Assembly (NCBI RefSeq): GCF_002733955.1
Contig: NZ_NVXQ01000005.1
Location: forward strand, 205,931-269,930
Origin: Hoeflea sp.
GTDB lineage: Bacteria > Pseudomonadota > Alphaproteobacteria > Rhizobiales > Rhizobiaceae
Direction of reading: 5' to 3'
Length of the DNA: 64,000 nucleotides
A model generated the notes under the pieces. That model worked only from the letters and a program-made list of their open reading frames with translations. It was not told the origin of the DNA and ran no database searches. Shown piece after piece: positions 51,141 through 60,400 of this stretch; positions within the stretch are counted from its first letter, which is position 1, and every line of letters begins with the position of its first letter. The position numbers and the translations under genes were made by a program.

Positions 51141-51542
51141 TTAGGCGACAGCGCTTTCAAACTCGTTCGGAGTCTTGTCCTTGAGGTATTCGAGCGCCTT
51201 CTTCGAGGCGGCAACCAGAACACCGAATGCTTCCGCGTCATGGATCGCCATGTCGGAAAGAACCTTGCGGTCAACCTCGATGCCGGCCTTGGTCAGACCG
51301 TCGATGAAGCGGCCATAGGTCAGGCCGTGCTCGCGCACAGCTGCGTTGATGCGCTGGACCCAGAGGGCGCGGAAATTCCGCTTCCGGACCTTGCGGTCGC
51401 GGTAAGCGTACTGCATCGACTTGTCGACGGCAGCCTTCGCGGCGCGGATGGTATTCTTGCGGCGTCCGTAAAAGCCCTTGGCTTTCTTCAGAACCTTCTT
51501 GTGTTTTGCATGGGCGGTGACGCCCCGTTTTACGCGTGCCAT
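51141..51542 (-). CDS. rplT: 50S ribosomal protein L20
   Basis: A 133-residue 23S rRNA-binding protein that is essential for early 50S assembly. It begins [19 protein letters not shown] and contains [13 protein letters not shown]. It is slightly longer than the E. coli protein (118), as usual for alphaproteobacteria. It follows rpmI by 36 bp. Confidence 0.98.
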   Translation of the reverse strand: MARVKRGVTAHAKHKKVLKKAKGFYGRRKNTIRAAKAAVDKSMQYAYRDRKVRKRNFRALWVQRINAAVREHGLTYGRFIDGLTKAGIEVDRKVLSDMAIHDAEAFGVLVAASKKALEYLKDKTPNEFESAVA

Positions 51543-51578
51543 ATCATGATATCCTTAAAACGCTGGTCCCGGCTCTGC

Positions 51579-51779
51579 TTACAGGCCGTTGGGGAGGAAC
51601 TTCTTGACGATCTTGGCGTCAGGCTCGGAAAGAACCATGGTGCCGCGTGCGTCGCGAATGAACTTGTTGGACCGCTTGATCATGCCGTGGCGCTTGCCGG
51701 CGGCGGCCGCGAGGACCTTGCCGCTCGCAGTGATCTTGAATCGCTTCTTGGCAGACGACTTCGTCTTCATCTTGGGCAT
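51579..51779 (-). CDS. rpmI: 50S ribosomal protein L35
   Basis: A 66-residue basic ribosomal protein starting [18 protein letters not shown] 51779 is chosen because the frame upstream (to 51851) has no L35 similarity. It precedes rplT in the expected order. Confidence 0.97.
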   Translation of the reverse strand: MPKMKTKSSAKKRFKITASGKVLAAAAGKRHGMIKRSNKFIRDARGTMVLSEPDAKIVKKFLPNGL

Positions 51780-51983
51780 TTCGCTACTCCTTGTCAGACC
51801 GCATGGGTGCCTGAGCGACACTGCAGGGTCATTTCTTGTTGGGTGAGACAAAAAGGGAGAAGGCCCTTTTCATCTAGCGTTGGAAACCGCCTCGGCATGC
51901 CCTGCCGGCCGGTTTGAACGCGCGCCTTATAGCCCCAGGCTGACAAAAGCGCAACGGGCGCTGCAATGATTCATCCCGATAAA

Positions 51984-52017
51984 AGCAAAAACCGGCCCTG
52001 GCATCAGCCGGACCGGT
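51984..52017 (-). terminator. Rho-independent terminator after infC
   Basis: On the minus strand ACCGGTCC (52017-52010) pairs with GGGCCGGT (51998-51991), and inside GGC pairs with GCC with a bulged A. TTTTTGCTTTT follows. It lies 23 bp beyond the infC stop, so infC appears to be ended before rpmI. Confidence 0.85.
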
Positions 52018-52039
52018 CTGCATCAGGCGATCGGTGCTG

Positions 52040-52576
52040 TTACTTCGGCGCCAGAACCATCATCATCTGACGGCCCTCGAGCTTCGGTTCGGCTTCAACC
52101 TTGGCGATCTCAACGGTGTCGTCCTTGACCTTCTGGAGCAGCTTCATGCCGAGTTCCATGTGGGCCATTTCACGGCCACGGAAGCGCAGGGTCACCTTGA
52201 CCTTGTCGCCCTCGTCAAAGAACCGATTCATCGCCCGCATCTTCACCTGGTAATCATGGGTGTCGATGTTGGGGCGCATCTTGATTTCCTTGACCTCGAC
52301 GGTCTTCTGCTTCTTGCGCGCCTCGGAGGCCTTTTTCTGCGAAGCGTATTTCAGCTTGCCAAGATCGACGATCTTGCAAACCGGAACATCGCCCGCGGAG
52401 TTGATCTCAACGAGGTCGAGGCCAGCTTCTTCGGCCATGGCCAACGCTTGCTCGGTCGGCACGACGCCGTGGTTCTGGCCTTCGGCGTCAATAAGCTGGA
52501 CCTGCGGGGCCCGGATATTCTGGTTTGCGCGGGGGCCTTCGTTTACGGTTGGCGGCGCTCTGAATGGTCTGCGAAT
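52040..52576 (-). CDS. infC: Translation initiation factor IF-3
   Basis: IF-3 keeps ribosomal subunits apart and checks start codons. The true start is the rare codon ATT at 52576: it is preceded by AGGAGACC, begins the family sequence [10 protein letters not shown], and gives 178 residues. A start at GTG 52462 would miss the N-domain. IF-3 autoregulates by discriminating against its own non-canonical start, so the ATT is functional. It ends at a strong terminator instead of running into rpmI. Confidence 0.96.
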   Translation of the reverse strand: MRRPFRAPPTVNEGPRANQNIRAPQVQLIDAEGQNHGVVPTEQALAMAEEAGLDLVEINSAGDVPVCKIVDLGKLKYASQKKASEARKKQKTVEVKEIKMRPNIDTHDYQVKMRAMNRFFDEGDKVKVTLRFRGREMAHMELGMKLLQKVKDDTVEIAKVEAEPKLEGRQMMMVLAPK

Positions 52577-52763
52577 GGCTTTGGTCTCCTGATTAACTCG
52601 TACGGTTCAGCCGGTTGCTGCGCGCGAGTATATATGTCTCGAGCGCAATGTCGTCATCGGCTGGCCGGTGTCAATAGCATGGCTTTGCGAAAAAATCACC
52701 ATGGGCCCGGTATTGGGCCCGCGAATCTTGTAAAAGAAGCCGAAATCACCAAACCGGAGTTGC

Positions 52764-53567
52764 ATGATCATGACGGAACCAGTCGCCAGCAAGCTGGATG
52801 TGGGCAAGGGCGAGGACATGCGTCCGATCGCGGCGCTGACCCGCAAGGCAACGGACCAGGGCGCAGGACTGCCCGGCGTGGTCTGGCTCGGCGGCTACCG
52901 CTCTGACATGACCGGCTCGAAGGCCGAAGCGCTGTGCCAGCAGGCCGGAAGCAAGGGACAGGCCTGCCTCAGGTTTGATTATTCCGGCCACGGGGCTTCC
53001 GGCGGCAGCTTTCGCGAAGGCACGATCTCGCGCTGGCTGGAGGAGAGCCTTGCGGCCTTCGAACACTACACCACTGGACCGCAGGTTCTGGTCGGCTCGT
53101 CGATGGGCGGCTGGATCGCGCTGCGCATGGTGCAGGAGCTCAACGCGCGCGGACAGGGTGACCGGATCGCCGGCCTGGTGCTGATCGCCCCGGCGCCGGA
53201 TTTCACGCTGGAACTGATGGAGCCGGAGCTCACCGATGAACAGCGCGCAGCACTCGAGCGCGACGGGTTTTACGAGGAGCCGACACCTTACGGGCCGGAC
53301 CCGAACGTGTTTACCCGAGCCTTGTTTGAAGACGGGCGCAAGAACCGGGTTCTCGACGGGCTGATTGACACCGGCGCGCCGGTCCATATCGTCCAGGGCA
53401 TGGCTGATCCGGATGTGCCGTGGGGCCACGCCTTGCGGCTGCTCGAGCATCTGCCGTCGGAAAACGTCACCCTGACCTTCATACGGGACGGCGACCACCG
53501 GCTGTCGCGGGATGAGGATATCGCCCGCATCCTCGCGGCCGTGGACGGGATCGCCGAAAAGGCCTGA
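52764..53567 (+). CDS. Alpha/beta hydrolase, ABHD10/palmitoyl-thioesterase-like
   Basis: A 267-residue alpha/beta-hydrolase with the nucleophile elbow GSSMGG (Ser113), an acidic residue in GMADPDVPW (Asp215 or Asp217) and His245 in RDGDHRLS. The fold and the RFDYSGHGASGG segment resemble ABHD10-like thioesterases. Substrate unknown. ATG 52764 or ATG 52770 may be used; both follow a GGAG. It is divergent from infC. Confidence 0.9.
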   Translation: MIMTEPVASKLDVGKGEDMRPIAALTRKATDQGAGLPGVVWLGGYRSDMTGSKAEALCQQAGSKGQACLRFDYSGHGASGGSFREGTISRWLEESLAAFEHYTTGPQVLVGSSMGGWIALRMVQELNARGQGDRIAGLVLIAPAPDFTLELMEPELTDEQRAALERDGFYEEPTPYGPDPNVFTRALFEDGRKNRVLDGLIDTGAPVHIVQGMADPDVPWGHALRLLEHLPSENVTLTFIRDGDHRLSRDEDIARILAAVDGIAEKA

Positions 53568-53808
53568 CCCGCTCCGGGGCAGGTCCGCCGGTCCGCAACC
53601 GGCCCGACAAGCGTTTCCCGGCGACTTCATGATCGCCTGCCGTGGCTCCGCGGAGAGGCCGCAACCCGGGCCCTGCGGCGAAGCTGTGATCGAAAAGCCT
53701 CGGCTGGTAACCATGTCCTGACAAGACCCCGGCCGCGCAATTGACTCTTTGGCCCATACGACATTAACTCTTTGTTAACGTAATGGTACGGCGTGGAGTA
53801 GACCGGCG

Positions 53809-54417
53809 ATGTTGTTTGGACCGGGACGAGCAAAGCGGGCAATGATTGCCCTGTTGGCATCGATCGTGTTGCCGACGGGAGCCTTTGCCTCGGGCCTGTC
53901 GATGCAGGTGGGCCGGATCACCTCGCAGCCCATCGGCCATTACGAATTCTGCAAGAAATTCAGCGCCGAGTGCGAGCCGGTCAAAGGCTCGGGCGCCGCG
54001 CCGAAGGTCACCGATTACGGCTGGGACGTGATCCGTGAAATCAACCGTGCGGTCAATTTCTCGGTGATGCCGAAGACTGACCTGGAACTGTTCGGCAAGG
54101 AAGAGGTGTGGACCTATCCCACCATTGCCGGCGACTGCGAGGACTATGTGCTGCTCAAGCGGCACATGCTGATCGAGCGCGGGTTTTCGCCATCGGATGT
54201 CCTGATCACTGTGGTGCGCAAGCCGGATGGCGAAGGCCACGCGGTGCTGACACTGCGAACCTCCGAAGGTGATTTCGTGCTCGACAATCTGGTCGACGAG
54301 GTCAAGAGCTGGCGCAAGACGCCCTACAGCTACCTCAAGCGCCAGGCGACCAACAATTCCGGCCGCTGGGTGACGATCGAGAACGGCTCGGACGTTCTGG
54401 TCGGCGCGCTCAAGTAG
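53809..54417 (+). CDS. Transglutaminase-like cysteine peptidase (BTLCP family)
   Basis: A 202-residue exported protein with a signal peptide (about 1-28). It is of the BTLCP/PF06035 type, with the catalytic triad Cys110 (AGDCEDY), His144 (GEGHAVL) and Asp159 (FVLDN). LapG, a related protease, releases surface adhesins in biofilm control. Here no LapD-like receptor is adjacent, so that role is unproven. The 5' region has TTAACTC/GTTAACG sequences near the start. Confidence 0.9.
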   Translation: MLFGPGRAKRAMIALLASIVLPTGAFASGLSMQVGRITSQPIGHYEFCKKFSAECEPVKGSGAAPKVTDYGWDVIREINRAVNFSVMPKTDLELFGKEEVWTYPTIAGDCEDYVLLKRHMLIERGFSPSDVLITVVRKPDGEGHAVLTLRTSEGDFVLDNLVDEVKSWRKTPYSYLKRQATNNSGRWVTIENGSDVLVGALK

Positions 54418-54477
54418 ACCGACCCCGGCCCGTTTCCGACCCACCTGTCCTTCAAGACACTGTGCAGGTTTTGCCGG

Positions 54478-55710
54478 TCAGCCCGGCGAGGCGGCCATGG
54501 CCGAAGCATTGGCGTTTTTTTCGATCACGACCAGGGCCCAGGAGGCTGCGACACTTAACGCGGCCACCAGCATGAGGAAGGTGAACGTCATCCCGATCCC
54601 GGCATGACTGAGGACCATTGCCGTGGAGACCGGCGCGCCGGCCATCGCAAACAGCCGCACTGTCGCAAGTTTGCCGGTCAGGGCCCCGTAGCCTTCAGTG
54701 CCATACAGACGCGCAGGCAGAATGGCCCGGGCGATGAAGTTCAATCCCTGGCCGATGCCAAAGCTGACGGCAAAGACGATGACAATAAGTTCCCCGTCGA
54801 ACCAGAGCCCGGCTACCAGACAGGCCAGCCCGAGCAGCAGCGTCGTGCTCGAGGTCACGCCGACGATGGAGGACGACACCCGCTCGCCGATGAACATTTC
54901 TATCAGCCGTGCGGCAACCTGCATCGGGCCGATGACGGCGCCGGCCAAGGCCGCCAGGGCGGCTGCGCGGCCCATCTCCTGCAGGATCAGGAAGAATGAC
55001 GTGTGCACGGCCGACATCAGAAAACTGCCGCCGGCAAAAGCAACGGCCATGGCGACAAAGGCGCCCTTGCGATTGTCTGGTGCCAGCAGGCCCGGATCCC
55101 GGATCGACCGCTCGGCCGTATCGTAGGCTGCTCGCGGCCTGTTCGCGCGCGGGATCATGATGTGGATCGGCAGGGCGACAAGCAGGTTGATCGCGCCCAG
55201 AACGAGACAGACGCCGCGCCAATCCATAAAGCCCAGCAACCAGTGAATCAACGGCCAGAACACGGTTGAGGCAAAGCCCGCCACAAGGGTGACATGGGCG
55301 ATGGGCCGCCGGGCATAACGGCCATGAAGAGCGGTCAAGGCGGCGAAGCCGGTCTCGTACTGAACCATGCGCGCAGAGAATTCGATCAGCAGCATGGCGA
55401 TGGCGAAACCCACCATGGTGTTGATCGAGGAGAGATTTGCCAGGGTCAGCGCCGCAAGGCACGAGCCTGCCACCATCACCGGACGGGCGCCGAAACGGTC
55501 CATGGCCTTGCCCACCAGCGAGGCGCTGATCGCACTCGTCAGCAGTGCCGCGGAGAACACGCCGAACACGAAACTGTTGCTCCAGCCCTGTGCGCGGGCG
55601 ATTTCAGGCCCGAGGATGGCGAAAGGATAATAGAGCGTGCCATAGCCGATCGTCATCGACACGCCGATCAGCAGGGACAGGGGTTCAACAGCACGGGACA
55701 ACGGGCTCAC
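54478..55710 (-). CDS. MFS transporter
   Basis: A 410-residue (from GTG 55710) or 438-residue (from 55794) major facilitator with about 12 hydrophobic segments and the loop-2 motif GKAMDRFGARPVM. The upstream frame start at 55794 would overlap the CapD-like gene and gives a non-hydrophobic, atypical leader, so GTG 55710 is preferred. It may export small molecules; no substrate can be assigned. Confidence 0.85.
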   Translation of the reverse strand: MSPLSRAVEPLSLLIGVSMTIGYGTLYYPFAILGPEIARAQGWSNSFVFGVFSAALLTSAISASLVGKAMDRFGARPVMVAGSCLAALTLANLSSINTMVGFAIAMLLIEFSARMVQYETGFAALTALHGRYARRPIAHVTLVAGFASTVFWPLIHWLLGFMDWRGVCLVLGAINLLVALPIHIMIPRANRPRAAYDTAERSIRDPGLLAPDNRKGAFVAMAVAFAGGSFLMSAVHTSFFLILQEMGRAAALAALAGAVIGPMQVAARLIEMFIGERVSSSIVGVTSSTTLLLGLACLVAGLWFDGELIVIVFAVSFGIGQGLNFIARAILPARLYGTEGYGALTGKLATVRLFAMAGAPVSTAMVLSHAGIGMTFTFLMLVAALSVAASWALVVIEKNANASAMAASPG

Positions 55711-55768
55711 CGGGACATCCAGCTGGCGGCCACCGCCGCAGTCATGAGACCTAAAGTCCGGACCATCA

Positions 55769-57670
55769 TCATGCCGGCTGGCCCATTCCGGCACTGCGCC
55801 GCAACAGTGCGATCAACCCGGCATAATCTTCATTTTTGCTCAAATGCTGCAGCTCTTCGCCCATCCGTGCCAGATTGAAGCCCTCAGGCGCGGATTCGAC
55901 TGCAACCGAAATCCGCTCGTGCGATGTTGCCTTTGCTGCTTCCACGGAAGAATACAATTCCTCGTGCAGCTTCTCGCCGGGCCGCAAACCTATTTCCCGG
56001 ATTTCAATGTCTCCGTCGGGATTGGACGCGTCACAGACCGTCAGATTGGACAGTTGCACCATCTTAACGGCCAAATCCCTGATAGAGACGGGATTTCCCA
56101 TATCGAGAATGTAAATACGGCCGGAGGAAACCCCACGTTCATTGTTGCAGCGAGCCAGGCTTCCGGCTTGGATAACCAGTTGCGCCGCTTCTTCGATCGA
56201 CATGAAATAACGCGTGGTTTCGGCGTGGGTCAGGGTGATCGGACCGCCGTTGCGGATCTGCTCCTTGAACAGGGGAATAACCGAACCGCTGGACCCGATC
56301 ACATTTCCAAACCGGACCGCACAGAACACCTTGCCGTTGTTGCTGCGTTGCGCCCTGTCAGCAAAATCCTGCACCACCAGTTCGGCAAGCCGCTTCGACG
56401 CGCCCATAACGCTCGACGGCCTGACAGCCTTGTCGGTGGAAATCAGCACAAAAACTTCCACGTCGCTGTCATAGGCCGCGGAAGCCACCGAAAGCGTTCC
56501 CAGGACGTTGTTTCTCACGCCTTCGAACGGGTTTGCCTCAACCAGCGGCACGTGCTTGTAGGCCGCGGCGTGGAACACCGTCTGGACTGCATAGTCGCGC
56601 ATCACCCGCCGCAACAAGGCAGCGTCGTGAACCGAACCGAGAAGCGCAATTTTCTCGTGCCTGGTCTGTTTGGCGAGCTCCCGGTCAATCTGGTAAAGCG
56701 AGATTTCGCTCGAATCCAGCATGATCAACTTGGACACGCCAACAGCGCTCAACTGCCGGCACAGTTCAGAGCCGATCGAACCGCCCGCTCCGGTGACCAA
56801 AACCACCTTGCCGCGGGTGTTGGCCTCCATAAGCCCGGGATCAGGCGGCACCGCATCGCGGCCCAGCAGATCACCGATCTCAACATCGCGGATGACCTCG
56901 ACAGTGTGTTTGCCATCGGCAATATCGACAAAAGCCGGCAGAATTCGAACCCGCAATCCGAGATTGCTGAGGCGTTCGACTATCTCGACGCGGCGGCTGG
57001 TGTTGGCGCTGCGCATCGTCACGATCGCTTCGCTGATGCCTTGCCGTTCAATCAGCCGCTCGAGATTTTCCGGGCTTCTTATCTTGATCCCGCCAATCGT
57101 GGTGCCCCACATCGCAGGCTCGTCGCCCACCTGGAAGATCTCGATGCGGTTGCTGCTTTGCTTCAGCGTGGACGCGATCTGGCGCCCGGCGTCGCCCCCC
57201 CCGTACACGAGTATCTTTCTCCGTTGGGTCTTTTCCTGTGTAAATTCGAGAATCAACCATCGCGAGATATAGCGAAAGCCGGCCGTCAACAAAAACGCCA
57301 GGATCCAGAACAGCACCAGCAAGGTGCGCGGCACAAGCGTGGAGCCTTCCAGCCGCACAACATAGGCCACCACGCCCCATATCACTGCCGTCAGCGCGAC
57401 AGCTTTGAAAATCGACCAGAGCGCATGTTCACCGACATAGCGGGTAATAGAAGTGTACAGCCCCGAAGCGAATATGATCGGAACCCCGATGGCCGGAGCG
57501 GCCAGCATCAGCAGAAGCTGGTTCATATCGGGGTGGTAAGCAACATTGAAACGCAGCGAATAGCCCAGCCATACCGCGCCGAACAACAATACAAAATCAA
57601 TGATTACCAGGATACCTTGCTTGAAACTGCGGTTTCTCGCGGCAAGCCAGAGGATCACATCACGGATCAT
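55769..57670 (-). CDS. CapD/FlaA1-type nucleotide-sugar dehydratase/epimerase
   Basis: A 633-residue membrane-bound protein of the CapD/PglF class. Hydrophobic helices are at about 18-135, followed by a CoA-binding-like/NAD domain (KILVYGGGDAGRQIA) and an extended SDR domain with VTGAGGSIGSELCRQL, and a C-terminal part with RFGNVIGSSGSVIPLF. It should convert UDP-GlcNAc-type sugars for capsule, O-antigen or exopolysaccharide. ATG 57670 (MIRDVILWLAARN) is chosen; the longer frame begins with TTG. It lies upstream of the MFS gene and close to the sugar-transferase locus at 61.7 kb. Confidence 0.93.
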   Translation of the reverse strand: MIRDVILWLAARNRSFKQGILVIIDFVLLFGAVWLGYSLRFNVAYHPDMNQLLLMLAAPAIGVPIIFASGLYTSITRYVGEHALWSIFKAVALTAVIWGVVAYVVRLEGSTLVPRTLLVLFWILAFLLTAGFRYISRWLILEFTQEKTQRRKILVYGGGDAGRQIASTLKQSSNRIEIFQVGDEPAMWGTTIGGIKIRSPENLERLIERQGISEAIVTMRSANTSRRVEIVERLSNLGLRVRILPAFVDIADGKHTVEVIRDVEIGDLLGRDAVPPDPGLMEANTRGKVVLVTGAGGSIGSELCRQLSAVGVSKLIMLDSSEISLYQIDRELAKQTRHEKIALLGSVHDAALLRRVMRDYAVQTVFHAAAYKHVPLVEANPFEGVRNNVLGTLSVASAAYDSDVEVFVLISTDKAVRPSSVMGASKRLAELVVQDFADRAQRSNNGKVFCAVRFGNVIGSSGSVIPLFKEQIRNGGPITLTHAETTRYFMSIEEAAQLVIQAGSLARCNNERGVSSGRIYILDMGNPVSIRDLAVKMVQLSNLTVCDASNPDGDIEIREIGLRPGEKLHEELYSSVEAAKATSHERISVAVESAPEGFNLARMGEELQHLSKNEDYAGLIALLRRSAGMGQPA

Positions 57671-57937
57671 GCTCAAAATCTCATTTTGATATTCATTTCA
57701 CAATCGAAATCCGTCATCTGATACCGTTGGTCAATGGCACACAGCCCCGCACTTGGCAACTCACATACGTAGAGTTTTGGCGCGCCCCTGCTGAAGCCAG
57801 CATACAGGCTGTTGTCGGAGCCCGGCACTTCAACATCCGAAAATCCCTACTGAGCAGTTCATCCCGGCAGTATTCTCATCGGTTTCAGACCCTTCCGCGA
57901 CATTACCGGACCGCGAAGGCAGGCATTTTGCACAGCG

Positions 57938-58921
57938 TCAGGCATTGCCAATCAACAGGCCTGCCGCAAAGACCAATGCGCCCCCCAGGACCACCTGGAA
58001 AATCGCACGGCTCCAGGGCGTGTCCATCCAGTGATTCTGGATCCACGCAATGGCCCAGAGTTCGACAAAGACCAAGGCGATGGCGACAGAGGTGGCAATG
58101 GTGAAATCAGGGATCAGGTAGGGCAGCGCATGACCAAGACCGCCAATCGCGGTCATGATGCCGGATGCCAGCCCGCGCTTGAGCGGCGAGCCGCGGCCCG
58201 AGATCACGCCGTCATCATGGGCAGCTTCGGTGAAGCCCATCGATATGCCGGCGCCCACGGATGCCGACAACCCGACCAGGAAGGTTGTCCAGGTATCGCC
58301 GGTGGCAAAGGCGGTCGCGAAGATTGGCGCAAGCGTGGACACGGACCCATCCATCAAACCTGCCAGTCCTGGCTGAACATAGGTCAGGATGAACTTGCGC
58401 CGGTCGGTCTCCGCCTCCTCGGCCTTCACGTCCTCTGGCGTGTGTTCAAGGCCAAGCCGCCGCGCCAGGGATTCATGGCTTTTTTCCGCAATTGCCAGGT
58501 CCCCCAGCAGCTTGCGGGTGTCGGCATCAGAAGTCCGGGCCGCTGCGGCGAGATAGAAACCATGGGCCTGCGCTTCCATCTCCTCGGCGATCTGGCGGAT
58601 CTTGTCGACGGACTGGTTCTTCACCAGCCAATCGGGCTTGCGCTCGTAAAACCCGCGAACATGCTCGCGGCGAATGAGAGGAATATGGTCTCCAAAGCGC
58701 TCCTTGTGACGCTCGATCAACCGCGCCCGGTGGACGCTCTCTTCAGCCGCCATCTCCTCGAACACCTTTGCGGAGTGCGGAAAATCGTCTCTGAGATGGT
58801 CGGCGTAAGCCAGGTATATCCGCGCGTCATCCTCCTCGGACGAGATCGCCAGAGCCAGGATCTCCTGCTCACTCAAGGAGTGAAATGACCTTCGATTGAA
58901 ACCCACAATGCGGCTGAGCAT
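57938..58921 (-). CDS. mbfA: Membrane-bound ferritin MbfA (rubrerythrin-VIT1 fusion, iron exporter)
   Basis: MbfA protects against iron and peroxide stress by exporting iron. The N-terminal ferritin-like domain (about 15-160) carries carboxylate/His ligands (Glu30, Glu61-His64 in AAEESVHRARL, Glu114-His120, Glu146-His149). The C-terminal half (about 175-327) is a VIT1-type domain with about five membrane helices and MDGSVSTLAPIFATAF. It starts just downstream of a perfect Irr-box palindrome, and known mbfA genes are repressed by Irr under iron limitation. Confidence 0.95.
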   Translation of the reverse strand: MLSRIVGFNRRSFHSLSEQEILALAISSEEDDARIYLAYADHLRDDFPHSAKVFEEMAAEESVHRARLIERHKERFGDHIPLIRREHVRGFYERKPDWLVKNQSVDKIRQIAEEMEAQAHGFYLAAAARTSDADTRKLLGDLAIAEKSHESLARRLGLEHTPEDVKAEEAETDRRKFILTYVQPGLAGLMDGSVSTLAPIFATAFATGDTWTTFLVGLSASVGAGISMGFTEAAHDDGVISGRGSPLKRGLASGIMTAIGGLGHALPYLIPDFTIATSVAIALVFVELWAIAWIQNHWMDTPWSRAIFQVVLGGALVFAAGLLIGNA

Positions 58922-58937
58922 GAGACACCCTCATAGA

Positions 58938-58952
58938 TTAGAATAATTCTAA
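58938..58952. promoter_or_regulatory. Irr box (iron control element) at mbfA
   Basis: TTAGAATAATTCTAA is a perfect 7+1+7 palindrome and matches the rhizobial Irr box (TTTAGAAxxxTTCTAA type). It lies 17 bp upstream of the mbfA start. It also sits 45-95 bp upstream of the divergent YiiX-like gene, so it could control both. Confidence 0.88.
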
Positions 58953-59047
58953 ACTAGGCGCAGCCGCGTCGGTTATCAAGGGAGGAAAACGCAAAGTTGG
59001 CTTCTGCCGGGTTGATCCCGCCGCCCGCACGCGCCAAATGTGGCGCC

Positions 59048-59875
59048 ATGACCGAAGCGCGTGAAATGTCAGACAGCTTGCTGGACCGGCTGGGAAGGTT
59101 CCTCGCCCGCCGTCTGCATTCGACCAATCCCGGTTACGAGCCCTATACACCATCCGATCCCGAAACCCTTTCACGGACGCTTCAACCAGGTGATATCCTG
59201 CTGGTGGAGGGAAACCAGAAAGTGTCCGCCGCAATCAAGTATCTGACCCAATCGACCTGGTCGCATGCTGCGCTTTATGTCGGCACCGCCTTGAAACCGG
59301 ACGATGCCACAGACGCGGACTACCCGCAGCTTGTCGAGGTCAATCTCGGCGAAGGGTGCGTTGCCGTACCGCTTTCCAAATACACGCGCTTCAATACACG
59401 CATCTGCCGGCCGGTGGGGCTGACCCCGGAAGATCGAACGGCAGTCGTCTCCTACATGGTGGAGCGGCTTGGCGTCCGCTACGACATGAAAAACATCTTC
59501 GACATGCTGCGCTACTTCCTGCCGACGCCGCCGGTTCCGGTGCGTTGGCGCCGGCGCATGATCGCCTTTGGTTCGGGGGATCCGACCCGGGCGATCTGTT
59601 CATCCATGATCGCCCAGGCGTTTCAGTCGGTGCAATATCCGATCCTTCCGGAGATCACCCGTGCTCCGGGCAGACAGCGGGCAGATTCAGAATATTCGCG
59701 CCGGGAAATTCTGATGATCAGGCACCATTCGCTCTTCGCCCCGCGCGATTTCGATCTCTCACCCTATTTCAAGGTGATCAAGCCGACACTTGAATACGGC
59801 TTCGATTACAAGCAGCTGGTGTGGGGTGACGAGCCCGTGGCTGACCCCGGCAAATCCCCGCCCGTATCCTCATAA
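59048..59875 (+). CDS. YiiX/YebB-like NlpC/P60-fold cysteine hydrolase
   Basis: A 275-residue protein of the YiiX/YebB (permuted NlpC/P60-like, PF05708) family. His73 (TWSHAALYVG) and Cys184 (RAICSSMIAQAF) are the likely catalytic pair, the His before the Cys as in permuted members. There is no clear signal peptide. The start is unresolved: ATG 59048 is taken here, ATG 59066 (MSDSLLDRLGRF) is close to the usual start, and TTG 58997 has the best ribosome-binding site (GGAGGA). It is divergent from mbfA across the Irr box. Function unknown; a peptide or lipid-amide substrate is possible. Confidence 0.85.
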   Translation: MTEAREMSDSLLDRLGRFLARRLHSTNPGYEPYTPSDPETLSRTLQPGDILLVEGNQKVSAAIKYLTQSTWSHAALYVGTALKPDDATDADYPQLVEVNLGEGCVAVPLSKYTRFNTRICRPVGLTPEDRTAVVSYMVERLGVRYDMKNIFDMLRYFLPTPPVPVRWRRRMIAFGSGDPTRAICSSMIAQAFQSVQYPILPEITRAPGRQRADSEYSRREILMIRHHSLFAPRDFDLSPYFKVIKPTLEYGFDYKQLVWGDEPVADPGKSPPVSS

Positions 59876-59974
59876 GCCGGTCAACCCGCAAGCCTGACGC
59901 GACAGGACCCTGGCGCCGGCAGCCGCCGGCGACTGACATTCACGGCTTCTTACTCAACTTTTATCGTTCACTAT

Positions 59975-59991
59975 TGATGTTTGACACATCA
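59975..59991. promoter_or_regulatory. Small dyad with a -35-like TTGACA upstream of the HTH-SulP pair
   Basis: TGATGT (59975-59980) and ACATCA (59986-59991) flank TTGAC, and TTGACA at 59981-59986 could be a -35 box. The -10 is not certain. This may be the autoregulatory site of the downstream XRE regulator. Confidence 0.35.
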
Positions 59992-60043
59992 TAATCCCCA
60001 TTCTAAACATTGATATTAAATTCTGAGCCTGGAGACCTACGCC

Positions 60044-60310
60044 ATGATCACTGCTCCCCAGCTCCGCGCTGCCCGGGCGCTTCTTGGAATTGACCAGAAA
60101 ACGCTCGCTGCGATGGCCGGCATATCGCTGCCGACAGTCCAAAGGATGGAAGCCAGCGATGGCAATGTCAGGGGCATTGTCGACACTCTTACCAAGGTGA
60201 CGGAAGCTCTCGACAGGGCGGGCATCGAACTCATCGGCGAAAACGCAACCAGCAGCGCTGGCGGGCGCGGAGTCCGGCTGAAGAATCCGGCGTCTGGGAC
60301 GCCACACTGA
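60044..60310 (+). CDS. XRE-type HTH regulator paired with a SulP transporter
   Basis: An 88-residue DNA-binding protein with a Cro/CI helix-turn-helix at about 5-60 (LRAARALLGIDQKTLAAMAG and LPTVQRME) and a short disordered tail. It lies 90 bp upstream of a SulP transporter on the same strand. The pairing suggests control of that transporter. A dyad (59975-59991) upstream could be its operator. Confidence 0.88.
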   Translation: MITAPQLRAARALLGIDQKTLAAMAGISLPTVQRMEASDGNVRGIVDTLTKVTEALDRAGIELIGENATSSAGGRGVRLKNPASGTPH

Positions 60311-60400
60311 ACACTTCTCAAGTCGCGACGGCGACCGCCGACAGCCCTGCCGACGATCACGCCGCTGAAATCCTGGCAATTTTAGCAATGGGTCTTCGAC

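Noticed and set aside
55710..55794. Extended N-terminus of the MFS transporter
   Set aside because: It overlaps the CapD-like gene and gives a non-hydrophobic, atypical leader; GTG 55710 is simpler.
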